Notes: generated by a model from the letters alone, not told the origin. Numbered from the stretch's first letter, positions 18,301 through 27,574 are shown. The stretch is 64,000 bases of DNA from Fidelibacterota bacterium (GCA_004124475.1 SCKK01000009.1:1-64000), one strand, 5' to 3'. Numbers and translations are program-made.

Positions 18301-19493
18301 CCATCATAATCGCTAAAAGATGCACTAATACCTCCAGGGATAGTCTGTATCAAGTGAAATACACCTGAACCATTGTTACTAAAAATCTTTGCGTTGGATT
18401 CCAACAAAATTTCGGCATCTGCACTAACGAATTCGGCGCCAGCTATAACCATATCCAAGTCACCGTCATTATCAAAATCTCCGAAATCGATTGAACCGTA
18501 ACTGACTCCAAAAGAGATATGAGTTGTATCGGATAATGTGCCCACAGGTTCATTCTTGTAAATGATAGTTAAAGATATTCCAGTTGTATCCCCATTCCAC
18601 CCGGTGGTAATCAGGTCTAGATCCCCATCGTTATCATAATCTTTCCAGGCAACACTAGCTGCCTTTAATCCTTCGAGTTGTTGGTTCGTATCTTCTATCA
18701 ATCGACCGGTGGGCTCGTTCTTATATACCTTGGTTACGTGAGACTCTGTCTCCGCACTTTGTCCCGATACCACTAAGTCCAAATCACCATCATTGTCGTA
18801 ATCACCCCAAGCTGCATCACCATTTGCAATGTTGGCAAGGATCTGGGTTTCATCAAAAGTCAGGGTACCCAGCGGATCGTTGATGTAGATGCGCGTAATC
18901 AATCGAAATTCAGGGACTTGCAGTCCCATCAGAAAGAGATCCAAATCGCCATCATTATCCAAATCCCCCCACGCGGCTTTGCTGTACAAGAGGGCAGGGA
19001 AAGTGTTCTCTGTGTCCATCTCAAATTCACTATCGGAATACTTGAAAATAACTGATATACCTCCACCCGTAACAAATATGTCTAAATCTCCATCATTATC
19101 ATAGTCACCTAATGCAATCCCACCATAGGCACCATATGGACCATATAGGAAACCACCGTCAAGTATTTGTACTTGATGCAGTTTGCCCTCTCCATCATTA
19201 TCATAAATACTTATAAAATTACTTCCAATTGTAGGGGAGTATCCGCTGAGTACCAGATCTATATCCCCATCATCGTCGATATCACCCCATACACTCTCAC
19301 CACCGGCAAATTGAATAAGACTTTCCGTTAATGTACTGTCTTCGACAAAGATGTTGTCTTGAGAAAACCTAATCGGTAACGACCATACCAAACTACACAA
19401 TACTCCTTGGAGCAGAATAATATACTTGATCATAACTATGAGTGAAATGACTGAATATGGTGAAAATCTTGCCAAGGTTTTCCTATCGATCAA
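15372..19493 (-). CDS. Giant secreted FG-GAP/VCBS repeat protein with FlgD-like sorting tail
   Basis: 1373 residues. More than a dozen repeats of the form WGDYDNDGDLDLVLSG fill residues 60-440 and 545-930; the DxDxDGD-like loops bind calcium and the repeats build a beta-propeller. Fibronectin-III-like domains follow each block (about 440-540 and 945-1040), then a region with GGTVISEDGRVTLQLSPNAV and a C-terminal VRIFNPAGRLKRTLVEG...SWDGRDDRNNIVVSGLYIVTVEA, the FlgD-like/type-IX tail. The probable signal peptide begins at internal Met 21 (19433; MIKYIILLQGVLCSLVWS), so the true start may be there. Probably a surface adhesin or matrix protein. It is upstream of the PorV-like gene. Confidence 0.75.
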   Translation of the reverse strand: MIDRKTLARFSPYSVISLIVMIKYIILLQGVLCSLVWSLPIRFSQDNIFVEDSTLTESLIQFAGGESVWGDIDDDGDIDLVLSGYSPTIGSNFISIYDNDGEGKLHQVQILDGGFLYGPYGAYGGIALGDYDNDGDLDIFVTGGGISVIFKYSDSEFEMDTENTFPALLYSKAAWGDLDNDGDLDLFLMGLQVPEFRLITRIYINDPLGTLTFDETQILANIANGDAAWGDYDNDGDLDLVVSGQSAETESHVTKVYKNEPTGRLIEDTNQQLEGLKAASVAWKDYDNDGDLDLITTGWNGDTTGISLTIIYKNEPVGTLSDTTHISFGVSYGSIDFGDFDNDGDLDMVIAGAEFVSADAEILLESNAKIFSNNGSGVFHLIQTIPGGISASFSDYDGDGDLDLFLNGYSNSNPQDLGSVYTKVFKNTGTVSNNPPLASNSLSSFAVGNQVILTWSEGSDIETSNPALIYNLQMGTEGNKNQILSGVVPLGVGNNGQSLIKVFQDISPGTYVWRVQTIDQGLIASEWSKEDTLIIPRLVESIQSLSGVRFNTAVWNDYNNDGTLDLALTGISFALGDTVTRIFKNKPLGLLTQDLEQNIESVVGGSMIWGDYNNDGYLDFILSGVKSVDPLTYVTYLYRWNVTTEKFELDDDQALVQVWGGSQAADWGDYDNDGDLDLVIGGINVLGERELKIYKNNGQNIFIEDTLQFITPMWPCIIIWVDFNQDGYIDLFTSGVDSLGEFHLKIYLNNNSGLLIDSLSLSGEGVAAGSAEWGDYNSDGYPDLAITGFYENIGLKLKIFKNSSGMTLNFIEEFPGIYYGNLNWGDYDNDGDLDLVMSGNSTISGDVGTDPITRVYRNTGSGSFMKDDSLFILGAGTSTVLWGDYNSDGDLDLLVAGTSVSEDDFSLVYDNLESINNENLPPYTPSGIMEIVDTSKVILNWVESEDRINPNGGSTPSSAITYNLQLGYNDGSHEIVSGNVSYGFGALGSLEKAILKNLKDGIYYWRVQAVDNGFARSEWSITKSFYFDIAPPEIDTVEANYGSGNQINLVITFREANGMNNSVSPEVIIFYPDGIVADTAMQQSYSGNVWTGVITLPEDFPGQVIKISIQGAKDLGGYEMAPFTVFRTPSKVISSQGGTVISEDGRVTLQLSPNAVTEDVVIRIHPVESFVLASVDTTASLIESVYEITPESLVLEKPTILSILYDTSSAPTALLGFNPNSLFIGRINTDSSLTWIGGTIDTTRGSRRISTSIDTLGHYAVFENIGFPVGGFRRLGNLTCQPRIFSPRGSTFATKTSIIFDLQESEKVTVRIFNPAGRLKRTLVEGQIMNPGKNTVSWDGRDDRNNIVVSGLYIVTVEAAKTSKATTVGVLNK

Positions 19494-19606
19494 AAAAGGA
19501 TAAATCTATTGAAAAACAACGATCACTTTACACTGATATGCCCTGTTATCCATTGAACCAGGTAGCTTGTCTCCCGTAAATGTTTACGCTTCTGAGCCAC
19601 AAACTT

Positions 19607-22378
19607 CTATTTTGAGGTGGCTGTGTACACACCATCCCAATCATCACCAGGAGGAGAGATTAAATACTTTTCACACCTATTCACAAATACACTTGAAGGT
19701 GTGGTCTTAACAAAAACGTGGTTGCCATAGGGTTCCAAAAGGATAGATTTTTTAAATAATTTGAGGGCTCGGTTCCAATTCCCTTTGAAATAAAAATCTT
19801 GAGCTTCGTTAAAAATATCCTGGAGTTGAATATATTTAGAGTCAAGTTCCCCTTCAAACCCCAGAAGCTCGTACATGTTTACAGGCTCCGTTTTCCCAAC
19901 TACTCTGATACTATCGATAAGTCTTGTCTTAATTGTATTATCCCCAATAAGCTCTAAAGTTTCCCCGCTGCAAACCGTAAAAACACCATATTGTTTAGCA
20001 ATAGATTCCAACCTTGATGCCACATTCACCGCATCACCCATCATGGTATAATTCATTCTCGTTGCAGATCCCATATTCCCCGTCACTATAGGACCGGAGT
20101 TGATTCCTATCCGCATGAGCATGTCCGTCACAATCAGGGGCCACTTCTCTCCCTCAGATTTCCATTTATTACGAAGTTCCACTAACTTTTTTTGCATAGC
20201 TAATCCTGTATGACAGGCCTGGTCTGCATGGTTTTCCTGAGGCATGGGGGCTCCGAAGAATGCGATAATAGCATCCCCCTCATATTTATCAAGAGTACCT
20301 CGATATTCAAGTAAAATGTCGGTCATAGCTGTCAAATATTCATTCAACAATTCAACTAATTTTGAGGGGTTCCCAAGTTTTTCGGCAATTGTGGAAAAAC
20401 CCTGAATATCTGTGAAAAACGCTGTACGAACTCCTTCCTCCCCTCCCAGTTGTGGGGTCTGTTTTTTCTCATACATTTCATCAATTAATTCCGGAGATAG
20501 ATAAGTTTTAAAAGTTTCGTGGAGGAATTTCTTGTCTTTTTCTTGTGTGATATAATTATAGACGGTAATACTGATATACCCAATTAGGAAGATCAGTGAG
20601 GGCCCGATCATGTCTACCCACATCCCCATCCTCGTAAAGCTGAAAAAGTTTGCCACTCCATAAACGCCCCATAGTCCTAAACTCAGACCCGCCCCTAAAA
20701 CTGGATGAAAGCGCGGAATAAGTAATCCCAAGACGATTCCAAAGCCTAACATGATAATGATTTCGAAAACTTTTGGTATTCGCTTAATGTAAATCTGAGA
20801 GAGAATCGTATTCAAGACATTGGCGTGAAGACCTAACATAGGGTAGCGTGGACTAAAAGGCATGGGATTCAGATCGTGGGTACCTGCCGCGGTCAGACCG
20901 TAGAAAAGCATCTTGTTACGGAACTCGAAAGGTACAATGTCTCTCCCTTTAAGAGTGAACTCTGATTGAGATGGATAAAAGTAAAGGGGATGTTGGGTTT
21001 CTACGGTACCCTCAGTTTTCAAAAGATTTTTGATGATGATAAAATTTCTCTTATGCTTTGGGCTGTCATTCAAGTCTAATTGGACATTCAGCATATCATA
21101 GCTAATCTCTGGGTGTTCCATTAGACCCCGTTCAATGGCTACATTATCCCTAATTTCTAAGAAAAACTCAATCATCCCCGGTGGCACTTTTTCAAATGGG
21201 AGCCCTTGTGACTTGAAAAATGCTTCGGGTCCCTTTTGGAAATCTTGCATTACAAATGACTCAACCTGGTAAGCCAGTAGTACTTTGGAGAACGCGTCCT
21301 GAACAATTTCCACCGGCTCCAACCCGAGGGAAATGACCTTGTGTTGAAAAGTACGAACATCCCCGATCAGGTCAGGTTCTTCGTGGAAGAGTGCCTTTAT
21401 TTCGGATAGAATGTAATTCGGGTGTTCATTTTCATAGAATTCTTTTACTAAACTATAGGGGTAATGTTCGAAATTCTCTTCCCAATCGCCGGCCCAATTG
21501 ACCATCATATAACCTTCCTTGGAGATAGGAATACGGATGACTTGGTCGCGACTGGCTATGTCCGCTCCAAAAGGAATAATAACGTGCTCACCAGGGATAA
21601 CCTTCACATTCTTAAAAGGAACACCAAAATAATCACAAGCCATCAACAGCGCTATGGAAGGAAACAACCGCCCATCGTATACCGCTACAAGAGGATACCG
21701 ACGGATTACCCCGTCACCATCCGCCACGGCCTGGGCATAGGCAACCCCCCTGCTAGCGGTGATAAGATCCTTGATTGGTGGTTCAATATCGTAGAACAAA
21801 TACAAGGAAGTGGAACGCAAGTCCGGGGCCTCCTGATAGAATCGTTTAGAAAGTTTTAACGCCTCTTCTTGAAGTGGGGACCGTTTCTTCACTGCTGTTT
21901 CTGATTCGTCCATTGGCTTGAAGCTCTCAGCCAGATAGACGTTCCCTGCTTCAACCATCGCCTCCCTCATGGTCCGATCGTAGTCCCGAATGAGAGCTTG
22001 AACGGATTCGCTATTGATATCCTGCTCAGGCAGAAATTCCAAATCACTGACAAGAATGTGAGGAACACTTGGCTCTGGAAAGTAAATATCAAAGGCAAGC
22101 ATTCTCACGCCATGCTCATGCCCAAATCTGATGATTCGCTCGTGCTTGTCCCGGGTCCAATCCTGGAATCGACCTTCCTCCTGTAGAGCTCGTACGTCAA
22201 TATCAATGGTGCCAATATCAGCTCTGATGGGAATGGGGCCTCTGATCCTGAACCTCGCATCCAATAGTTTTAACTCAATATTCTTATAGAACGGGAAAAA
22301 CGATAGGACAATAGTGATAATCGAAATACTAGTAGAAATCAACAAATAGAAGATGAAGTTTTGTCTGTTCTTAGCCAA
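19607..22378 (-). CDS. CHASE2-domain class III adenylate/guanylate cyclase
   Basis: 923 residues. An N-terminal helix (12-32) leads into a large extracytoplasmic CHASE2 sensor (about 40-500; GTIDIDVRALQEEGRFQDW, RMLAFDIYFPEP), then three helices near 520-610, and a class III cyclase domain (about 645-845) with FTDIQGFSTIAEKL and EGDAIIAFFGAPMP supplying the two metal-binding Asp, and MMGDAVNVASRLE near the end. A short TPR-like tail follows. It makes a cyclic nucleotide in response to an outside signal. It starts at TTG (no clear ribosome binding site). An IS30 copy lies under 80 bp upstream and may have altered its promoter. Confidence 0.8.
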   Translation of the reverse strand: MAKNRQNFIFYLLISTSISIITIVLSFFPFYKNIELKLLDARFRIRGPIPIRADIGTIDIDVRALQEEGRFQDWTRDKHERIIRFGHEHGVRMLAFDIYFPEPSVPHILVSDLEFLPEQDINSESVQALIRDYDRTMREAMVEAGNVYLAESFKPMDESETAVKKRSPLQEEALKLSKRFYQEAPDLRSTSLYLFYDIEPPIKDLITASRGVAYAQAVADGDGVIRRYPLVAVYDGRLFPSIALLMACDYFGVPFKNVKVIPGEHVIIPFGADIASRDQVIRIPISKEGYMMVNWAGDWEENFEHYPYSLVKEFYENEHPNYILSEIKALFHEEPDLIGDVRTFQHKVISLGLEPVEIVQDAFSKVLLAYQVESFVMQDFQKGPEAFFKSQGLPFEKVPPGMIEFFLEIRDNVAIERGLMEHPEISYDMLNVQLDLNDSPKHKRNFIIIKNLLKTEGTVETQHPLYFYPSQSEFTLKGRDIVPFEFRNKMLFYGLTAAGTHDLNPMPFSPRYPMLGLHANVLNTILSQIYIKRIPKVFEIIIMLGFGIVLGLLIPRFHPVLGAGLSLGLWGVYGVANFFSFTRMGMWVDMIGPSLIFLIGYISITVYNYITQEKDKKFLHETFKTYLSPELIDEMYEKKQTPQLGGEEGVRTAFFTDIQGFSTIAEKLGNPSKLVELLNEYLTAMTDILLEYRGTLDKYEGDAIIAFFGAPMPQENHADQACHTGLAMQKKLVELRNKWKSEGEKWPLIVTDMLMRIGINSGPIVTGNMGSATRMNYTMMGDAVNVASRLESIAKQYGVFTVCSGETLELIGDNTIKTRLIDSIRVVGKTEPVNMYELLGFEGELDSKYIQLQDIFNEAQDFYFKGNWNRALKLFKKSILLEPYGNHVFVKTTPSSVFVNRCEKYLISPPGDDWDGVYTATSK

Positions 22379-22454
22379 CGTTATTTCATTAGATTATTTT
22401 GAGAATTAATATCTATATTAGTAATTGCTAATATTTCATTCTCAATATTATTTG

Positions 22455-23529
22455 CTGGATTCAAGTAGTAAGTGCAACAGTTAATTCTTCTTCAAAAAAT
22501 ACTTGGTTAAGTGTTTTGAATCCAAGTCTTTTTATAGGTCGGTTGTTAAGTCGTTTCATAGTACGGATTAATTCTTCAACGGATACTGTTCTAAAGTCTC
22601 TGCTTTTTGGAAAGTATTGGCGGATTAGGCCATTGGTATTTTCATTGGTTCTTCTTTCCCAAGCGGAATACGCGTGAGCAAAATAAAAGACACAATCCAA
22701 TGCTTTTGAGATTGGCTCGTTATTTGCAAATTCTTTTCCATTATCAGACGTAATTGTATGTACTTTATCTTTGATGAGATACAGCAACTTTCGAATTGCC
22801 TTTTCTGTCTCATCTTTAGTTTTCCGCTCCAATTTAAAAAGAAGTGCAAATCCGGATTTTCTCTCTGTAAGAGACACAATAACCTGTTTATGCCATTTAC
22901 CAATAATGGTATCCGCTTCCCGGTCTCCAATTCTACTTCGCGTTTCTACTATGGAAGGACGTTCATCAATACTGACCCTATTCTTGATCTGTCCCCATCG
23001 GTCATTCGATCCATTCCGTTTCTTACGGTTCCGTTTATAGCGTAAAGGAGTATAAAGGTCTCCACCTGTGTGTTTATCCTGAAGGATATAGTGGTAAATC
23101 CATTCATGGTTCACAGAAACACCCAGGTTCTCTTTCATCCAACCATGTATCTGTTCGGGAGACCAGTCGTTCCAGATCGACGTCTCAATAAAAGCCCAGG
23201 TACTTCCATCTATAGGTGGTTTGATTTTGCCTTTTCTTCTATCCAAGGCTAATACATGTGCTTGCTTATATCGATAGCCACGTTTTCCATGGTTCCACCT
23301 CAATTCCCGGCCTATCGTCGATTTATGAACCCCAATCGTTAAAGCAATTTCTGATTGATCATGACCGGTTTTAAGCAATGTATTTATTCCGTACCTTTGT
23401 TCCAGCGTGAGCTGGCTGTAGTTTCTCATTTGTGCTCCTCATTTTTGTATGAAAGAGAGGAAGAGATGCTACAACTGCTCCGCTTTCTCTACAAATAGTG
23501 TTTGAGTTGCAATTAAGAGTTGAATTCAA
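22455..23529 (-). mobile_element. IS30-family insertion sequence
   Basis: The transposase gene is bracketed by imperfect inverted ends: left TGGATTCAAGTAGTAAGTGC (from 22456) and, as reverse complement of the right end, TGAATTCAACTCTTAATTGC (to 23528), matching in about 15 of 20 positions and both followed by AAC. The exact ends are uncertain by a few bases and no clean 2-3 bp target duplication could be confirmed. Confidence 0.65.
22461..23429 (-). CDS. IS30-family transposase
   Basis: 322 residues. The N-terminal helix-turn-helix (QLTLEQRYGINTLLKTGHDQSEIALTIGVHKSTIGREL) is typical of IS30. The DDE catalytic residues can be read: D173 in GDREADTIIGK, D229 in TSDNGKEF and E263 in RTNENTNGLIR. 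The length is normal for the family and the frame is intact, so the element may be active. It begins with ATG near the right end of the element. Confidence 0.9.
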   Translation of the reverse strand: MRNYSQLTLEQRYGINTLLKTGHDQSEIALTIGVHKSTIGRELRWNHGKRGYRYKQAHVLALDRRKGKIKPPIDGSTWAFIETSIWNDWSPEQIHGWMKENLGVSVNHEWIYHYILQDKHTGGDLYTPLRYKRNRKKRNGSNDRWGQIKNRVSIDERPSIVETRSRIGDREADTIIGKWHKQVIVSLTERKSGFALLFKLERKTKDETEKAIRKLLYLIKDKVHTITSDNGKEFANNEPISKALDCVFYFAHAYSAWERRTNENTNGLIRQYFPKSRDFRTVSVEELIRTMKRLNNRPIKRLGFKTLNQVFFEEELTVALTT

Positions 23530-23573
23530 GGTATTGTTATTACAGAATTTTAACATAATTAACAGGAAACTTT

Positions 23574-23702
23574 AAGGAAATACAAGACAATCTGCAACCT
23601 GAATTTGTTCCTGACTCAGACCTGAAACTCATGTATCTGGTACGTCAAGTATTAAGGTATCATCATTACTCTTATCGCACCGAACAAGCCTACTGCATTT
23701 GA
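23574..23702 (+). pseudogene. Remnant of an integron-integrase-like tyrosine recombinase (N-terminal piece)
   Basis: The plus strand reads LKLMYLVRQVLRYHHYSYRT then EQAYCI and a TGA. This matches the N-terminal SAM-like domain of tyrosine recombinases of the IntI group (compare RLRHYSxRTExAYxxWIxRFI). There is no catalytic part downstream. The piece lies just outside the right end of the IS30 copy, so the insertion may have accompanied its loss. The remaining 400 bp to the next gene (23703-24111) hold no clear gene; a frame at about 23945-24031 is too short to judge. Confidence 0.5.
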
Positions 23703-24111
23703 CAGTAAGATTCATTAAGTACCTTACTTCTACCCTCCGATTATAGTAATATCTGAAAATTGAGGTCAGTTGTCATGTTGAGAACCTCACCCCTTTATTC
23801 TAAGTGAGCCTCTAATTCCGTAATTATACCCCCTAATTGACACGTGGAGCCGTTTTCTTTCCTACATTGATTATGACACCCACTCGTATATTTAAAAAAG
23901 GGTGGCTTAATTAACACCTTTTTATTCCGTATCCGTCAAAAGCGTACCGTTGTACCGTATTAAAACGGTCAAATATGGTAATCTGATTGTTGTTAGTGAG
24001 GTAGGAAATCTCAAAACTCTATCTTCCTAGGGGGCCTGGAGCATCGATTTTTGGAGGTCTGTCAAGATGCTGATACTTTGAACGAATGGAATCCTGTGAA
24101 AAAAAGAATTC

Positions 24112-24324
24112 TCAGAAATGCTCTATCCTATATGGTAGCCATAAAGCAGATAGCGCCTGATACACTTGCTTAAACCCAATCTGTGTAATATCCTGCAGAG
24201 TCCCATCATGAAGCACACGACTGATATACCAGAGGACAAAACTCTCATTCTCAAAATCTTCCTCCGTACAATTGTAGTCCCAGATCAGCCTTGGGTTGAC
24301 ATCTTTTAGTTTGAGCTTTACCAT
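24112..24324 (-). CDS. Small DUF6922-like protein
   Basis: 70 residues. NPRLIWDYNCTEEDFENES, then VLWYISRVLHDGTLQDITQI and ALSALWLPYRIEHF, resemble the DUF6922 family (a WDxD start and an xxVLxxGTLED middle), whose members often sit beside AbiEii-type nucleotidyltransferase toxins. No such partner is visible here, so it may be an orphan. Start at ATG; no strong ribosome binding site. The family call is from memory of the motif. Confidence 0.45.
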   Translation of the reverse strand: MVKLKLKDVNPRLIWDYNCTEEDFENESFVLWYISRVLHDGTLQDITQIGFKQVYQALSALWLPYRIEHF

Positions 24325-24504
24325 GATGACTGAAATTTAGACTTTGACGCCTCGGCAGACGACAACAAATTGATTTTCAAGGCTAAGTCCCAAAGATTCG
24401 GGGCTCAATTTAGGTGGAAGTAAATAAGAGGGAGAACAAAGATGAAAAGGCAGTCATAACCACGATTTTTAAAGCAAATAACCGTGTATCATAAATAGCG
24501 TAAG

Positions 24505-25389
24505 TTATAAATTCTCCGAAATCTCTATCGCAAGCATTTCAGAATAAATTTTAAACATCTCTTTTGTCCAATAAACAAATTCCTCCAGGTCGAAGGTTCC
24601 AGGTTTTGCGGTAATTGATTCATAGGAAACCACGGCTTTATCAAGTAAGAAAGAACAATGACCTTTATATTTATAGAAATGTTCTTCATCATAAGACGTC
24701 ATATATTTCTCACCCAAAATAGAAATTCTTGAATAGCCTATAAAAATATCTACTTTTGTTGAGGAGGAAATATCTTTTAGAGAAGGAACAATAACTACGC
24801 GTCCAGTTTCTCCTTTCCGAATATAATTAATAATAGTATGAACTTTCAGCGCTGCTGCTGCAGAAATATCTTCAAGAAGGGCGGGTTCTTGAAATCTCCT
24901 ATCAAAACCATTATATAAAATGCTTTGTATTTCCTGTTCTGTTGGGGAAAAAATTCCTAATCCTGAGGTAGGGTATGTAATGGAAGCTGTTTTATCCTTA
25001 CCCTTTCCAGCTACGTTTCTCTTAATTAAATTTTTCCTCAAGTCACTAAAAACACTACTTTTGATTACTTCGTTTTTGCCAATAACATTCCAATCTGTGC
25101 TGGTTCGTATAGAATTCACGAATATTTTATACAGTTCATCTGTCACTTTAATGTAAAGGGAATCTGGCATATTAACCAAATATTCTACGTTGAACTCAAT
25201 TATAGCCACTTTTTTGAAATCATACGCATTGAGATTTTCAACTCCTTTTGACAAAATATATTTAGATGCTACTTTGCTGGGAACGGTCTCATAACTATTA
25301 ATATTAAACGGTTTTGTCTTCCCGCCACATCCATGGAAGATAAGTAGTCCTAAATACAGGAAAAGCAGTAATAGATTAGAGCTCTTCAC
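24505..25389 (-). CDS. Putative lipoprotein of unknown function
   Basis: The frame is open from 25422, but a GTG at 25389 lies six bases after AAGGAG and gives MKSSNLLLLFLYLGLLIFHGC, a textbook lipoprotein signal with the lipobox ending in Cys; this start is preferred (294 residues). The mature part has mixed alpha/beta character (VAIIEFNVEYLVNMPDSLYIK) and a region GRVVIVPSLKDISSSTKVDIFIGYSRISIL that recalls FlgO/CsgG-like lipoproteins. Downstream of pilC by about 140 bp on the same strand. A role in pilus or outer-membrane assembly is possible but unproven. Confidence 0.55.
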   Translation of the reverse strand: MKSSNLLLLFLYLGLLIFHGCGGKTKPFNINSYETVPSKVASKYILSKGVENLNAYDFKKVAIIEFNVEYLVNMPDSLYIKVTDELYKIFVNSIRTSTDWNVIGKNEVIKSSVFSDLRKNLIKRNVAGKGKDKTASITYPTSGLGIFSPTEQEIQSILYNGFDRRFQEPALLEDISAAAALKVHTIINYIRKGETGRVVIVPSLKDISSSTKVDIFIGYSRISILGEKYMTSYDEEHFYKYKGHCSFLLDKAVVSYESITAKPGTFDLEEFVYWTKEMFKIYSEMLAIEISENL

Positions 25390-25524
25390 CCCTTTCTCCT
25401 TTTCTATCATATTTAAAAACACAGTCTTTAGAACTTCAACAATATTTGAAAAAACCTCTACCTTCTAATTACGTAACGAGAAATGAAAAGGTAGGACTGT
25501 TGGTCATTTCATTATACACTCTCC

Positions 25525-26733
25525 CTAAAAAACCTCATACATTCTCCACATGGGTAGGAATATGCCCAATGCTATTAATAAGATAAATGCTCCCATAATT
25601 ACCGTCATCATCGGTTCGATCATAGTGGAAAGTCTTTTTATGAGGTGGTCAACTTCAATATCATACTGCTTAGCGATATTACTCAACATTTCGTCCAAAG
25701 CACCTGATTGTTCACCCACGCTAATCATTTTTAGTGTCATTGGTGGAAAATGTTTACTGGTTCCCAACGCTTCTGCCAATGACATCCCTTCCGCGACTTT
25801 TTCTCGAGCTGCAGCAATTTCGTTTCCAATAACCTGATTTCCAACCGTTTTTTCAACTGTCTCCAATGCAGAGATTATTTGAATACCCCCATGACTCAGA
25901 GTTTCAAGCATGTGAGCAAAGCGGGCAATAGTACTTTTCAACACTATTAATTTGAAAATTGGAAATTTCAATTTTATCACATCAGAAACGTATTTTCCTC
26001 TTGGCGTACGGAGAAACATTATTAAAGAAGTAACTACAACAATAACGGCGACCAACGTGTAAGCCCAATATTGTGTAACAGCTGTATTTATTCCAATTAA
26101 AATTCTAGTGGGCATGGGTAATTCGATACCTTGTGATTTAAACATGGTAGCAAACTTTGGTATGACAAAGAGAATGGCACCGGTAAAAGCAAGGATAAGT
26201 GCACAAAATATAATTATGGGATACCGCATAGCAGATTTAACACTTGCTCTTACCTGGATATCATGACCGATGAATTGGGACAGCCGTTTTAAAATTACAT
26301 CCATGACACCCGCCTTTTCACCCGCTTCTATCATATTTGTATACATAAGGGTAAAGATCTGAGGATATTTTCTCATTGCTTGAGATAAGGACGAGCCACT
26401 ATTCAAATGTTCAGCCAATGATTTAACTACATTCTTCATTTTTTCAGTCTCTGACTGTTCTGTTATTGCTTCAAGAGCTGAAAGGAGAGGTACTCCTGCA
26501 TCTAACATAATTCCCAATTGTGTCGTGAAATGTTCGATCTCTTGAGGTTTAACTTTTTGAAGGTTATCAAACCAGGCTTGAAAATCAAACCGTTCTTTAT
26601 GTTCTTTAACAGATAGAATCAGCTCATTTCTCTGTTCCACCTGTTCATAGACTTCATATTTTGACGAGGCTTCTATAGTAGTCTCAAGAACATTCCCCTC
26701 TTCTGTAACTAATTTGCAAATAAATTCTGGCAT
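25525..26733 (-). CDS. pilC: Type IV pilus inner-membrane platform protein PilC/GspF
   Basis: 402 residues with two T2SSF domains. The first (about 65-190) has FTTQLGIMLDAGVPLLSALEAI and the second (about 270-390) has FAHMLETLSHGGIQIISALE and VGEQSGALDEMLSNIAKQYD. Three transmembrane helices lie near 170-190, 215-235 and 375-395. The cytoplasmic domains contact the PilB and PilT motors. The gene is separated from the rest of the assembly operon by an IS1380, a MITE and a pseudogene, so it now needs its own promoter. Confidence 0.92.
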   Translation of the reverse strand: MPEFICKLVTEEGNVLETTIEASSKYEVYEQVEQRNELILSVKEHKERFDFQAWFDNLQKVKPQEIEHFTTQLGIMLDAGVPLLSALEAITEQSETEKMKNVVKSLAEHLNSGSSLSQAMRKYPQIFTLMYTNMIEAGEKAGVMDVILKRLSQFIGHDIQVRASVKSAMRYPIIIFCALILAFTGAILFVIPKFATMFKSQGIELPMPTRILIGINTAVTQYWAYTLVAVIVVVTSLIMFLRTPRGKYVSDVIKLKFPIFKLIVLKSTIARFAHMLETLSHGGIQIISALETVEKTVGNQVIGNEIAAAREKVAEGMSLAEALGTSKHFPPMTLKMISVGEQSGALDEMLSNIAKQYDIEVDHLIKRLSTMIEPMMTVIMGAFILLIALGIFLPMWRMYEVF

Positions 26734-26805
26734 TGCTTCACCTATTAGTAGCAGCCTGCCCCGTAGCGACGAAGGAGTGTATTGAGGTGGCAGTCACACT
26801 ATCCA

Positions 26806-27320
26806 TTATTCGAAATCGTCTCCATAACTATTTATTGTATCCGAAATTTTGTATGTTTTTGGAATGAAACATTCCAGGTGATCAGCCATACTTCCCAACA
26901 TTCACCCAACTTCCTTGTATCTTTCCGAAAATGATTTATAATTATCCTCGTTAATATATCCACAATCTTTAGCGAAATCCAACCAAACTTGTGTTTCACT
27001 AGCCTCCCCATCAGCGTCAGTAATCTTGGAGGTAAAATGCCTAGGTTATCTTCGTTTTCTATATGCCTCAGCCTCGACTTGTCGGGGAACACACGGATCT
27101 CGAGGAGTCCCTAATCTGACTGATCTGCTCTTTTAAATAATAAACACACTCGCTAATATCTGCTATTCTATTTTTATCTTTACCATTTAACTCAAATAGC
27201 CATAATAGATTTTCAACTATTTAACAGGGTAAAAGTATTTTCTTCTTGCAGAAAAGATTTAGAAAGGAGATAAATCTCCATAGTCAGTTTATATGCCATC
27301 CTGTAAACCTTTAAATCTTT
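26806..27320 (-). pseudogene. Decayed four-helix-bundle protein (23S intervening-sequence type)
   Basis: Fragments can be read on the minus strand in more than one frame. N-terminal part: KDLKVYRMAYKLTMEIYLLS then KSF, as in the start of the S23/four-helix-bundle family. C-terminal part: SETQVWLDFAKDCGYINED then ERYKEVG, a TGA, and MLGSM, matching the family's ETQVWLDFALDCGYI and GKMLGSM. The middle is disrupted by stops and a palindrome (CCTCGACTTGTCGGGG). The protein can no longer be made. Confidence 0.6.
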
Positions 27321-27403
27321 TCCCGAAAGGATCCCTCTGGAAAAAGCTTACACTCATTCTGAAATCCTATTTTATGATGCTCCTGCTAATGCAACTGCTA
27401 CTT

Positions 27404-27568
27404 AGTGTCTGAACGAAAAGTCCAGTTTGGGAAAAAGATGTCATCTTTCCTGCCTGTCGGCAGACAATTGTTCGACGAATATCTTATAAACTTTCAAACT
27501 ATCCAAAGGATCCCTCGGAAAAGATGACATCTTTCTTCATTCGGTTTTTTGTTTTTCGGTCAAGCACT
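27404..27568. mobile_element. MITE, copy 1 (165 bp)
   Basis: Ends are inverted: left AGTGTCTGAACGAAAAGTCC, right (reverse complement) AGTGCTTGACCGAAAAACAA. Inside each end lies AAAGATG(T/A)CATCTTT. The element is flanked by ACTT on both sides (27400-27403 and 27569-27572), a 4-bp target duplication. A second copy is at 53202-53345. No coding capacity. Inside it has a small insert with CCAAAGGATCCCTCGG that the other copy lacks. Confidence 0.75.
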
Positions 27569-27574
27569 ACTTAG

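Noticed and set aside
26832-27092. 86-codon frame with no known domain
   Set aside because: The four-helix-bundle remains are readable in another frame of the same stretch.
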